A stretch of DNA of 64,000 nt from Spinellus fusiger (taxonomy: Eukaryota > Mucoromycota > Mucoromycetes > Mucorales > Phycomycetaceae). The DNA is taken from the NCBI GenBank assembly GCA_025094145.1, contig JALLLS010000100.1, positions 48,150 through 112,149 of the forward strand, written 5' to 3'. Position numbers and translations under genes: made by a program. The notes below the pieces were generated by a model. It was not told the origin of the DNA and made no database searches. It saw only the letters and a program-made list of their open reading frames with translations. This document shows, one piece after another, positions 51,951 to 63,294 of this stretch; the first letter of the stretch is position 1, and every line of letters starts with the position of its first letter.

Positions 51951-53091
51951 ATCTATAGATGGCGCTTCTTTGTTTTATACATCTACACTTTATCCCCACA
52001 CCTTCCATATACTTCATCACTACCTTATCCATCGTCTCCTGGAACGACCTAATACTCAAATGCCTTCTTTACTCAAGGCTCAAGTACTTGAGCGTGGCTC
52101 TGTATTTGTGCCTTCAGGATGGGACTCATGGGGAAAAGTAAAAGCATTGAGACAAGGATTTGATTGTGATAATGTTCACAAAGGTTGGGATGTTGATATG
52201 GAAGTAATGGTGGACGGATATCAGCCTGAAGTGCATGGTGTAAGAAGCGTGTATGAAGAAGCCATTCCAGATCCATCAACAGCAACAATGGTAAAAAAAA
52301 AAAGGCATACGAGATCTACATATGAGCATGTTTTATTGATTTGTAAAATCATCCCTGTTAACTGCCTTGTTAATGCATAACTTTCTCTAGCCATATCATA
52401 TACCTATTACTACTGTGTGTGAGGATGAGCAAGTATTTCTTGAACGCCACTTTGAGACACTTGAGCGTGTCTCTGAAGCTCAAGGTAAACGTGGCACACC
52501 ACCTCCAGAGCACATGCGTCCAAGTGCTGTAGGGCCCTTGGGTTTCCTTCCTGTTCCTGGAGACACTTCAAAGACAAGGTCAGCCACAGACACAGAGACA
52601 CGGTCTTACAAGGTGACTGATAACTATTATTTTTGTGAGTCTGTTTAACCGATTTCTTCTCACCAGGAATCTCCTTTGGATAAATTAATGTATAGCAAGG
52701 TAAAATAAGAGAGAAGCACAGCACTATTGTTTATTTTCAATATCTCCATTAGACAACCACAACGAGTTCAATAGACCATCGACAACAACGCATGAGATCA
52801 ACTCAAAGCACAGGCACTAACATAGGCCTAGGACTCAATGATCCATCACATGCAAATGCAGGAGAAACAGGCCCATCGCATGAGGTTCTTGCTAATTTCT
52901 TTCAATCGTTGTTGTCCAAGAAGTCATCTACAGCCTCTTTAGGATCCATCAGCAGCAGTAGTGGATTGCAGACATCACCTTCCATGTCCAATGCACCTAC
53001 AGACAGTGAACATGAGACAAAAGCTCAATCCACAGTCAATAGAAAAGAGGTTCATGAACAATTAAATAAAATGCGCCAGAATAATCCATAA
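50717..53091 (+). CDS. Cytoplasmic dynein light intermediate chain, 615 aa, 8 exons
   Basis: Dynein motor subunit linking the heavy chain to cargo adaptors. Exons 50717-50867, 50923-51402, 51493-51689, 51760-51853, 51959-52290, 52391-52612, 52667-52699 and 52753-53091 give 616 codons with stop. A Ras-like fold begins with KNVLILGDPKCGKSTLIHYL (P-loop, residues about 45-64). Then come YTFVEVKDEENEAMTRLGLY, CVVICLDWTQPWAFLETLQRW, VEYYLQTY, and GIPIAIVCCKSDA (the base-recognition NKxD/SKSD-like position). GASLFYTST and ILHHYLIHRLL follow, then ERGSVFVPSGWDSWGKVKAL. The C-terminal half is Ser/Thr-rich and disordered with a helix HEVLANFFQSLLSKK, like the adaptor-binding helix of metazoan LICs. 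A 33-nt microexon (52667-52699) is present. Confidence 0.93.
51911..51958. repeat. TATC tetranucleotide run in LIC intron 4
   Basis: About ten ATCT units immediately before the acceptor of intron 4, so it makes up the polypyrimidine tract. Confidence 0.85.
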
Positions 53092-53189
53092 AATCCAATG
53101 GATGGCTTCTTCTCATTGATTGTTTATTATTTATTTATTGTTTGCTGTTTTCTGTTTGTTTGTTTACTGTTTACTGATAAGGTATTTGC

Positions 53190-54063
53190 TCATTTATTCC
53201 ACAAGTCAAATACCAGTGGTGTACGTGGACCATGTTCAAATGCATCATGAATCAGATCCAAAAGATGTGTGTGAACCTTATCAAAGGATGGAGTGGCATC
53301 CACTACCTAAGATAGTTATAGTAATAAAAGAAGAAGAGGTTTATACATCAAGGTGGACCTCTGTTCTTAATGCCTATAAACTTGCCTTCCATGTATCGTT
53401 CTTTAGTGCCATGAACTGCTGTCTGACGTTGATTTGTAGCTCTCTCTTCTCATAGCGCTCTTCTCCATAGCCGCCTCTCTTTTCTGCTTCATCAATTGGA
53501 AGATCCAAGAACAAGACGAGATCTGGGGAAAGTAGTCCTACATCCGGCTGCTGACACCACGCTGCATCCAATCCCTATGTATCATCAATAACATGTTGTT
53601 CCGTGATAGAGTAAAATATTCCCATAAAATCTGTTAGACTAAACACACACACACACACACTATACGACTAAACAAAAAAGACGTTATTACCTTGGCAGCA
53701 GAAAATGCAATACCTGAAAATGCATATCGATCCACAATCAACGTCACTCCCGACTCCAATGTCGCTTTCATTGCTTTCCTGTTGTTATGGTTATCACGCA
53801 TACTTCCATCACAAGACTCTTGAGTGTCATTACATGGCCTCCCATCGGTTGGCAGAAAACAGCAGATGAATAGCATGGTCATCGAGGTCTGACATGTTTT
53901 GGAGATAACTATTGATCATTCTGCCAGTTTCTGTTGTGCGATCAGGAAAGTTACGGTATTCTGTATTTATTCCTTCCTCCTGCAGTTTCTTCACCAGTTC
54001 TTTGCACTGGCTTGACTTGCCGGACCTGTCACATCCTTCTAGCACAATAAAAAGACCTCTCAT
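53190..54063 (-). CDS. CDC8: Thymidylate kinase, 207 aa, 4 exons
   Basis: Phosphorylates dTMP to dTDP for DNA synthesis. Exons 53834-54063, 53691-53778, 53386-53574 and 53190-53306 give 208 codons with stop. P-loop LEGCDRSGKSSQC; NFPDRTTETGRMINSYL; DDHAIHLLFSANRWE; IVDRYAFSGIAFSAAKG (DRY motif); DAAWCQQPDVGLLSPDLVLFLD; the lid GGYGEERYEK. The last intron (53307-53385) has a GC donor, AG|GCAAGT. Without it the frame stops at 53374 and loses the last 39 residues (VVDATPSFDKVH...). With it the length matches Cdc8. An upstream in-frame ATG at 54081 would add six residues. Its 3' end converges on the dynein gene with 98 bp between stops. Confidence 0.95.
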
Positions 54064-54193
54064 GATTGTTCTTAAAGACATGAAAGTAAAGAAGAAGAGG
54101 ATGGATGCTTCTCAGAGAAGTGTGACTTGCTTTTTATTTCATAGAGGAGATATTCCTTATTCTTCCATGTCTATCTGTCTGGCTGTGTTTCCA

Positions 54194-55909
54194 TCAAGAC
54201 ACGCTTCTCTTTTTTTTGGATAGTAGTGAGTATTGTTGAATAAGATCTCTTTGTTCTATAGATAAAGTCCTATAAACAGGGTTATTTTGATGAATTACCA
54301 ATAGAACTTACTCTGGCAGCTCCACTTTTAAAGTTACAATCTGGTCTCCTTGAGGATGTCCCTTGCGCTGAATTCCTTTGCCACGCATAAGAAGTGTAGC
54401 ATTGGGCTGTGATCCAGCAGGAAGTGTCAAGTTCACCTCTCCATCGAGGGTTTGTACTTTGATCTCTCCACCAAGAATAGCAGTGTAGAATGGGACATGG
54501 GCATCCACAAAAATATCTGCGTCTTGTCTTCGAAATAGAGGGCAAGAAAGAATCTAAAAAAGAAAAAGAAAAAGAAAAAGAAAAGAGAAAAGAGAGAGAG
54601 AGATAGAGTTGTAGCAAAGACTCTTTATTGTTTATTATAGTAAAGTGATAGGAATCATCATCATAATAAAAGATAGAAAAGTATAGCCCATGGCTAATGT
54701 CTTTATCTTCTATCCAACTTACATGAATAGATACAAATAAATCTCCTTGTGAGCCATGGCCTTGCATTGGCACATCTCCTTGACCCAACACACGCAGACG
54801 GGCTCTGTTCTCTACACCTGCCTCCACCACCACCTCCACTGCCTTTGCTTTTTTCACTTTCCCAATACCATGGCAGACAGTACATTGAGATCCCACAGGA
54901 ATAAAGGTGCCCTCACCATGGCAGGTGGGACATGTACTAGGGTGATGGAATCCACCTCCTGTGACATTCTGTGTGCCCGTGCCTTGACAGAGTGTACAGT
55001 GTTCTTTCTGCTTTCCACTCTGTACCCCTGATCCACTGCAGAATGAGCAGTGTGTGACCTGATCGACCATAACCGTTTTGGTGGTTCCTTTGGCAGCTTC
55101 TTTAAAACTGATAGTGAGAGGTACCTTGATAGGAGTCAACACTCGTGGCAAGGTGTCCATGGTTCTATACCTGTCTGTCCTCTCCTCTTCTGATTCGAAA
55201 TGATGTGGTGGGTTGGGGAGCACCTTGAAATCCACCTCCATAGAAAGGGTGTCCATGATTTCTTGGATCTGTGCTACTATTACTTGTGGATCTCTGTTGA
55301 ACCCAGTCATATTGTCTTCTTCAGTATATAATAAACAAATACCCATCTATCTATCTACATTCAAAGGGATGGGGGTGGTGTACTTTACTTTATCAAATCC
55401 TTGAGATTGGAAGTACTCTCGCTTGTCTTGATTTAATAGAAATTGGTAGGCTTCTTGGATCTGTACAAATCTCTCATGGGCTTGCTTAGTTTTGTTTGTA
55501 TCTGGATGATATTGTTTGGCAAGCTAATATCATGTATCAATACAAATTGTAGGTAGGTAAGTAGGTAGACATTTGTATGCATTTACATTGTAATAGGCCT
55601 TCTTGATATCTTCCTGAGAAGCTGTTGTTGATAATCCCAAAATTTCAAATGGATTCTTTTTGGCTGGATGTCGATTGCTTGTGAATCCGTTTGCTCTCAA
55701 AACAAAGCTCTATTCTCAATATTTCTGTCTTTGTATGGCCAATACCCTATCTAATGCTATGAGTGAGTCTACCTGAAGTATGCATATAGCTCTAGTGGGT
55801 GGATTGTATAGTGTTATTATCTTGTAAGTGTGAGTGAATAGCTAGCTACCTTTGATAGGGGGGTATGTAAGTAAAGCGTTGTCCATGATGATTTAGCAGC
55901 TAGAGGCAT
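54194..55909 (-). CDS. MDJ1: Mitochondrial-type DnaJ/Hsp40 co-chaperone, 419 aa, 6 exons
   Basis: Type I J-protein stimulating Hsp70, probably in the mitochondrial matrix. Exons 55850-55909, 55587-55709, 55389-55523, 54723-55346, 54312-54553 and 54194-54269 give 420 codons with stop. The N-terminal ~35 residues (MPLAAKSSWTTLYLHTPLSK...) are basic and hydroxylated like a presequence. The J domain has NPFEILGLSTTASQEDIKKA, YHPDTN (the HPD motif) and AYQFLLNQDKREYF. Four zinc repeats CxxCxGxG follow: CSFCSGSG, CTLCQGTG, CPTCHGEG, CTVCHGIG. The C-terminal domain has DIFVDAHVPFYTAILGG and LMRGKGIQRKGHPQGD. The start of exon 4 (55346) is the least certain junction, giving an odd GICLLYTEEDN segment. 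There is only a trace of a G/F region. Confidence 0.92.
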
Positions 55910-56459
55910 AATTAGCAATGCGAAAATCAAGAGAGTAAAGGTAGTAGTAGTAGCAATACTAATAGAGTTGATACTAATGAAACTGATAACAATTCTACTA
56001 TTAACACTAGTGATACTGATTCTATGACTATGACTATGACTACAACTACAACTACAACTCTTGTTTTAAAAGGTACCTTTGCTATTTATACGGAACAATA
56101 CTCCTGCGCTATCAACAAGTGGTGCAGAAACTAAAGTACTCTGCAGTGAGAAGATACTTTCTCTATCAAAATCCCTTTTCCTTCTTATGACTATTTACTT
56201 TTGAACATGAACAGACACAAGTATATCTATTGCTAATATGAGAACTTCCACTTATACCACCAAGAATGGAAAGAAAGAACGAAGAAAGAGGAGATGAAAA
56301 AGAGTGCTATCCATGGTAAGTCGGAGTCTATCTCTATGTCTGTAGACTGATGTGACTTGGAAAGCGATCGTTGAATCCATTGTCATTCTTTCTTATATTT
56401 CTTATTCTTATGTTATTTCTTACTATTAGTGCGATGATGATAAGAAAATACACACACAC

Positions 56460-56498
<39 letters not shown>

Positions 56499-56999
56499 GA
56501 AAGATGAGATATTTACCAATACCATTGAAAATACCTATAGGATATGTCAGAGTTCATAAGCTTTGGACAGAGAATCCATTACACTCTTTATGTGTCATAA
56601 TTCATCTCCTTTTCTATGTGATATTTATGATTTATCCTATTTACATTAGAAGGAGGTATGCTTAAGACACACTATACTAATTAAAAGACTATTATACGTC
56701 AAATAATATGTATATCATAATTCTGAACCACTAAAGATAACACCACACCATGTATTGTGTTATAAATCAAGCGTAGATTGTAAAGAAGAATCAATTTAGG
56801 AAATAATAGTAGATCAACAGAAAAATAACGCCAGTGTAAATCTATTAGTGTAAATCTATCAATATGAGAAACATAAGCTATGGACTGAATATTCAACAAA
56901 AAGATTAGTAAAAAAAGAGATCTTTCCATAGAGATGCCAGTAGACTTCAGTTAACAGAGTTTTCAAACACTATTGAATTGGTATTTTATTTGAGCTACA
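55910..56999. other. Intergenic region left of the nested transposon
   Basis: No gene seen. Contains ACTACAACTACAACTAC runs at 56036-56060, a TAA trinucleotide run at 56462-56498, and GTGTAAATCTAT duplications near 56831-56862. Confidence 0.5.
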
Positions 57000-57482
57000 G
57001 TTCAAAGTATTTTTTATTTTTGGGCGTTGGTTGCTATTCGCGTATTGGGCATTTTAGCCACCCTATGAGATCGTATGAAAGAAATGGGATATACATAGAA
57101 ACACTTCAAATAAAAAAGTGAAAAATAATAATGAGAAACAGAAGGACAAGAGAAATACAAAACTTCAAATGAGGGAAAAAATGATGGTAAAATGAGAATT
57201 ATGAATAGACATCCAAAAGGCCATAAAGTCAGCAAGGAAACCAGGACACCAAAAAGATAACCGTCATCCTGTGGTAATCTGAAATCCAACGAGGGATACT
57301 TAGAGCAACTCGGACAATCTTGAGAATATATGTAGCAAATACACTAGAAGCTTCTGGCTTTGCTAAACGGGCTAAGAATGGGTGTGTAGAAGAGAGATCG
57401 GAGGAGAAGTGAGGATACAGCGTCTGTTGCTGAAGGAGTCTTTGCACTCTATGGCGGCGTTGAAGTTCCCGCTCAACACACC
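57000..57482 (-). repeat. Dispersed repeat, copy 2 (inverted relative to 9553-10067)
   Basis: Reverse complement closely matches 9553-10067 over nearly the whole length. Here it is part of a longer, better preserved open frame reading leftwards (57229-57815), showing the repeat includes the 3' end of a coding region plus about 230 bp of noncoding tail. Confidence 0.85.
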
Positions 57483-57815
57483 CATCAGCAGCCTCAATGA
57501 GAAGGCTACCAGCTGATGGCTCTACCTTAAAGTCTCGAGTAGACGTGGCTCGATCAATGGATTGCAGCAGTATTAACAAACTGGGCCAAAGATCTCGCCA
57601 TTTAACAAAAGACTTAACCATGCGTGGCAGAAGATTTAGACAATAGTCAATTGGATGAACGTCGTGTGGTGGGGCAGAAACTAGGAAGAACAAGAACATG
57701 GAGCGTTCATGATCAACGAATGTGCATGTGAGAATATTTGAGCTACAATGACGCCAGAAAGTAGTGTTATGTCTTCCAAATTGGATAGAATTCTGACTCA
57801 AAAAGATAAATAGAA

Positions 57816-59486
57816 GGGTGCTGTTATTTGGACCGCAACTTTTACATTTTGGACTGCAAAAACAATAAAATAGCCTTTTTTGAAGTATAAACTTAAAACA
57901 TTAACTCTATCATGAGTAGAATCTTTAAAGGACAACCATCGCTGGACCAAATGATACAGAGTAATTAATCTAGCTAGTAACACAATAGATTAGGCGTGAA
58001 GATATAAGAGTGCTGTCGTTTTATTTTAATAAAGTTTCCTTTCTTTAAGCTTTGTTACTGTTGGTTCATATTCTTTTTTTTTCTATTTCAAACTCTACCT
58101 TGTTTGACTTGGAAGAATCATCTTCAAATCTTGATCCATTTAGAACATTTGGATTGGCACTTGAATCTGTTTATTCTTTTGCAAATTAACACTTATTTGA
58201 ATTTGTTAAAAGATCAGATCCTAATGGAAAAGGTTCTTTCAGAAAATGTGATTTAACCTATGATAGAGAAAGGAAGCCCACCAGTACTATGATTTACCCA
58301 AAGTTGTGGTAACAGATCGTGAGCTGGCACTGATGAATGCCTTGGAATAAGTTCTTACCCAGGTTACTCATTTACTATGTCGATGGCACATATCTATTAA
58401 TGTTTTATCCAGCCTCATAAAGTATTTTCTTAGAATTGATAAATAAAAGAGTGAAAAAATTCAAAGTGAATGGAGTATTCGTACTGGATACTCTTTGAAA
58501 GAAATGAACTACAACAAAAGGTTAAAAGAGTTCAAAAATAAGTTGCTGGAACTGGGCACTAACAGTAGCGGAGAACTCTACGACCCAAGTAACTTTATGT
58601 AGCATATAGAGTCAACATGGTTTATTTAAAAAGAAAGGTTTGTTCACGTGCATTTATTGAACTTGAAAAAAATAATTCTTTCGAAATAACTAAAGTTGTA
58701 TGTTTGTATAAATTTATATCTGCTTGAACTGACAAAATATTGCACTTCAACTCCACACCTTCCAGGATTGAAGGTGCATATTCTCTTATGAAACGAGAGA
58801 TAAGAACTAACATTGAGGTTCTGAATGTTGTATTTGAGTACATTGATAATGTTTCAGCAAGAATGATAATTAAAACCGAAATAACAGTAGGAAAGAAGCA
58901 TGTATTTGGTGTATTCCAAAAACCCAATTACAATATAAGCAGCAAGATTCCAACTGAAGCTTACACAGAAGTTGTAGTTGTTAAGAAGGATTTATTTTGT
59001 GGTTTCAGGGCTTTAGCTGTTCAGTTGTATTAAGATGAAGAAAAGTTTCGGGAAGTTAAAATGGCTATGAGAGATAACTTAATTCAAAAATTCAGTACAT
59101 ATAAGTTTTTTTTTTTTGGAAGTTCTATGATTACCAAGACTGTAAGAATCAAGTAGAGTATGAGATTTCATTAATAAAGAATAGACAAGTCTTTATGGAA
59201 TAGGCATTTGTCACTTGAAAAGAGATACACAAAAGATGGTATGTTATTTATGAATGAATTATTAAAAATATATTATTTAATTTGTTGAATTTTTTATATC
59301 CTAGAGTAGAAGCCATTTCTCTGAACTTAGGAAAGTATGATGAACTTCATAAAGACTTATCATTGTATGAGGGTGATTTTCATGTATGAATTCTGTAGTA
59401 AAAAAAAAGCTGTATTTTGATAAATATATTGACTTGATCAAAACACATGGAAGCTGAAATATTTTGTGGTCCAAATAACAGCACCC
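57816..59486 (+). mobile_element. Mutator-like (MULE) element with OTU-domain transposase relic, 1671 bp
   Basis: Ends are inverted repeats of about 23 bp: GGGTGCTGTTATTTGGACC(G)CAA at 57816-57839 and its reverse complement at 59464-59486, with one mismatch. Flanking 9-mers TAAATAGAA (57807-57815) and AAAGTAGAA (59487-59495) agree at 7 of 9 positions, consistent with an aged 9-bp target duplication typical of MULEs. A second GGAC(C/T)GCAA lies subterminally at 57831 and 57855. The interior carries the transposase relic described separately. Confidence 0.85.
58080..59390 (+). pseudogene. MULE/FAR1-like transposase with OTU-like C-terminal domain (broken)
   Basis: Conserved blocks in several frames: YYDLPKVVVTDRELALMNAL (58288-58350), HLLCRWHISINVL (58366-58404), SLKEMNYNKRLKEFKNKL (58495-58548), and STPSRIEGAYSLMKREIRTN (58747-58812), the usual TS-RVEGAH segment. 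Then comes VVVKKDLFCGFRALAVQLY (58974-59030), matching the DGNCGFRALA nucleophile motif of OTU cysteine proteases; the Cys is kept but the preceding residues differ. Stops and frameshifts occur throughout, including TAA after LMNALE and after AVQLY. Domain order (MULE then OTU) is known in fungal MULEs. Confidence 0.85.
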
Positions 59487-59646
59487 AAAGTAGAATGCTA
59501 TCGTTGCTATATAATTTAATCAAGCTTAATTTATTATTATATCTACACTTACAGCCAGAGTCAATACATTTGCTATAATCCACACCATAAAATGGAGGTA
59601 TATCAGCGCCCAAATTTGTACAACTGTTGTAAACAGTTCTGTTCAC

Positions 59647-60735
59647 CCTAACAAGTCAAATACCAGGGTTGTTTGTAGGATTTAGATGACTACTGTCACT
59701 GTTAGTATAATTTTTAATCAACAAAATGCTACTAGTACCGTGAATGATAAATCCAACTTAGGGAAAATAGTAATAGAAATCCTAGAGAAAAAGGTAGCAG
59801 AGAGATCATGGGAAAGAACCACTACAAACCATTTCAGACCATGGTTTCCTATACAACATTGACTTTTTTCTTGGTAAGACATGAGATTCTTTTTTGTAAA
59901 ATTATCTACAAACCTGTGCTTACTAAGAAACACATACAGATGGGTTTATAGTAAGCTTTTGAACACTTCTATTAGACTCATAGGCAGTGATGTTTCTATA
60001 CCTTAGTCTAATGAACTGCAAAGTGCACTCATAATAAGTGATGAAAGTATGTGAGTGCTAGTTAAATTGAACATAGGCTTTCTGTTTATTTATTTTACAT
60101 AAACTTCAATAAATTTCAATTGGAATTAATGATATACTACGAGACAGTCTTAGTAATATAAATATTGGATGTACCTGTATAGTGAAAGACAGTATAAGCT
60201 CTAAGGTCATAGTTGTCTAGAAGAGGGCATATTACCCTGAGTATAACCACTTGTCTTTTTTAAACCTTGAAATCAAATATCAGATACAATAGAATAGCCT
60301 AGAAAGTTATAAAACAAGCTGTTAGGGCAGTAAGGGAAAATAAAGTGTAGAGATGTTGCCTCATTGGTCTTTCTATGACTGTTTTATATTCCATCAAACC
60401 TCAGGCTGCTATTTCAATCTATATACTTTCTTTGTTTCTTATAGAGATTTCTCATTGGAGTCGATTATTTTAGTACTATATTCCTTGTTTATATTTTTAT
60501 TCGATAGACATCTAATAGAATAAAGATGTATATTGTAAAATATCTAAATATCACGTAATAACTAGTGGAGGCCTTTTTATCAACATTTTTATCTTCTGAA
60601 TGAATAGATAACTAAAATTCACACAGGAATTTAACACTCAAAATACCAGTCTTATGATATATCAGTCATATTTGTCTATAAAATGATAATACACATTCAT
60701 ACTCTTCTGATTCACCTCTTTCTTTTATTTTTAAC
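59647..60735. other. AT-rich spacer and promoter of the first MATH-BTB gene
   Basis: No gene seen. The part from about 60430 to 60735 resembles 62990-63294 upstream of the second copy (shared TAATAGAATAAAGA, ATTCACACAG, AAAATGATAATACACATT), so the promoter was duplicated with the gene. Confidence 0.6.
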
Positions 60736-62825
60736 ATGGGTAGGTATAGACATGATCCATATTCACATGTTGTGTGCTATAATAAATATATAAATAATTG
60801 TTGTTGATACTACACAAGATCAATTCATCAGAGGAACAATCGCACCCAAAGAATATTCGTTTATATGGTTAATCCCTGAATGGCCAAGTATTAAAGCAGA
60901 TTCTATAGCCTTTAGTCCAAGTTTTAAGGGAAAAAACTACCAATGGTAAGCCAATAATACAATCTAGTACATAGATATTATATTAGTGTACATTTTTATT
61001 CTATTTTATAATGATTGTTTTATGTCAAACAAAAGTATTAACTATATGTCTTTAGGTACCTTGCGGTAAGAAAGAGACAAACAAATAAACCAAACTATAG
61101 CTCTTCACTTGTATTACCAATTTAACATATACACTTGATAGATATATAAAGGAGTGATAGCTGGAAGAGAGGTATACTATCAAGAACAAGTAATAGAATA
61201 ACGTCTTTGTTTAATAATTCTCAACTTGATTACCACAATAGTATGTTGAAATTTACTTGGCTTGTGGAGGAACATTTTCAACAAGAAACATTACCAAATT
61301 GGAACCTAATGTTAAAGCTGAGATTGCTATAATGCCACCTACAGAATCCACCCTTGAATCTATAGTAAGAAGTAAGATAAAATTTTAGGTTATGATATGC
61401 CTGAATACATATTAATCGACTGTTGATAGAACTTGTATACGTTTGTGATTCAAGTAAATAAATGACTAATAATCACAATTGAATTTAACTGTGACATTTT
61501 ATAGTCGAATTTACTGTATATAAGTGTCCACAGTTTATATCTATGGTAGATGCTCTTAAATATCTCGACAATGACTCGCTTACTATCTCTGTCAAATTCG
61601 AAGAAGTAGATAATCATCAACTAAAAGTGAAACCAAACCCTATGATCCAAGCACCTCTTCAGTTTGACGATATGTTTATATCGCAATTTCACGATGTTGC
61701 TATTCGGGTATTTGAGAGTGAAGAAGAATCAGAAACCGGCGATGAAGATGTATCAAATGGCCAAGTGTTCCATAGTTTCAAGTTGATTCTAGCTTTATCA
61801 TCCCCATTTTTTAAAAAGCTATTTAAAAGTGGCATAAAAGAATATAAAGAGAAAGAAATCATTCTTCGAGGAGTAGATCCTAAAGTATTTGAAAGAGTTA
61901 TTGACTATGTTCACACCAACAAGATTGATATTGGAAGCATAAAAGACTGTGCCAACCTATTGAAAGAAGCAGATAAATTTACGATGGAAAGACTCACTGC
62001 AGAGGTAGCATACCATCTACAATTGAGAATCAACTGCAGTACTTTATGGAAAATATGGAACATAGCAGGCAAGTCAACATCAGACACAAGTATATTTTGG
62101 TTAACTAACAGTAAATATTGGCATGTACAGATGACTATAATCTTATTGAATTAGAAGAGACTTGTGTTGCTTTTATGAGATCCGACTGTGTTGATTTATT
62201 TGCTGATCCTGGATGGATAAATGTAAAAGAAAGTGTTGCTCTAAAGGCTCTGCAGATCAACAATCTTCAAACAAATGTTAATGAAAGCGTATTTTATGAA
62301 GCTGTTCTACGGTGGAGAGAAAGTAACCTCAAGAAGCTTGAATACATCGACAGTCAGAATCCAGATAAAATTATAGAACAAAAAATATCATCTCTTAAAT
62401 CCCAACTAAAAGACATTAAAATTGTGCAAGCAAGTAATCAAGATGATTCTGTAGAAAATGAACAAGAAGCCGACACACTCAAAGACATTACTCAACCCAA
62501 AAAATCTGCACGCGAAGAAATTATAGCCAAATGGAAAAACAAGAATGCTACACTGAGCAAAATAGATAAGATATTTGCATCCATGATCTATTGTATTAGA
62601 TTCACCCAGATAAAGGACGAATACATTGCCACTATTGTAGAGAGCAACGTAGATGTAATGCGTGTAATAGGCATCGACTATTTGGTAAGTAATAGTATAG
62701 TATTGATTTCTTAATAACTATTTAAATTCATGTTATATCAGCTTAGAGAGGCCCTTTGTTACAAGTTCAAAAAGAATGAAGACATTATTGATGAGGAATT
62801 AAAGAGTCGATTTATCCAGAAGTGA
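60736..62825 (+). CDS. MATH-BTB-BACK protein, copy 1, 490 aa, 7 exons
   Basis: Probable substrate adaptor for a Cullin-3 ubiquitin ligase. Exons 60736-60739 (4 nt), 60819-60945, 61056-61065 (10 nt), 61242-61371, 61505-62068, 62131-62684 and 62742-62825 give 491 codons with stop. MATH-like domain at about residues 1-135: EYSFIWLIPEWPS, SPSFKGKNYQWYL, ALKYLDNDSLTISVKFEE. BTB domain at about 150-285: HDVAIRVFES, VFHSFKLILALSSPFFKKLF, RVIDYVHTNKIDI, LLKEADKFTMERL. A BACK-like helical region follows (WNIADDYNLIELEETCVAFM). Intron 5 (62069-62130) has a GC donor, AG|GCAAGT. The 4-nt first exon (ATGG) is inferred because the second copy has the same arrangement. Adaptor function is inferred from the domains. 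Confidence 0.85.
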
Positions 62826-63294
62826 TTGAACAATACTTTACTTCCGCCTTAACTTGAACCTTTCACTATGAATATCCATTATGCTATTATGAATAAAAAT
62901 AGATATTGATAAAAAAAAGTACTGTATTAATACTACACAGTACATGCTCTTGCCTTGATTCTGGCAACTGATTTTCATAGTAATTAGTTGATTCAGTATG
63001 CTATCTATTATTTGTGTTTATTGTTCAAGAGGTATTTAATAGAATAAAGACTATCACTCATACAATTACGTATTATAAAATATTAAGCATAAAACAATAG
63101 CCAGTGATAGACTTGTTATTGTAGGTTTCTTATTTCAGTAAATATGAGCTTATGATTCACACAGAACAATAAGCTTGGCGTTTTATGTATTATGTCATGT
63201 GATCTATTTTTTTTTTAAAAAAATAAATAAAATGATAATACACATTACCACTCAGTTTAACCTTTCTCTTTCTTTCTCTCTCTTTATTCTCGGC
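62826..63294. promoter_or_regulatory. Spacer and duplicated promoter between the MATH-BTB copies
   Basis: 469 bp. The part from about 62990 is recognisably similar to 60430-60735. A poly-T/poly-A patch lies at 63206-63230. No gene. Confidence 0.6.

Larger units (their letters stand above)
57229..59646 (-). pseudogene. Unidentified repeat ORF interrupted by a MULE insertion
   Basis: Two open pieces, 59487-59646 (starting MNRTVYNSCTNLGADIPP, with CIDSGCKC) and 57229-57815 (RHNTTFWRHCSSNILTCTF, FVDHERSMFLFFLVSAPPHD, LQSIDRATSTRDF, CVERELQRRHRVQRLLQQ), lie either side of the element 57816-59486. Counting only one copy of the flanking near-duplicate 9-mer, the frame runs on without a break. About 235 residues can be followed. 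The family was not recognised. Because its 3' end is repeated at 9553-10067 it is itself probably a mobile-element gene. A start further right cannot be excluded. Confidence 0.6.
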
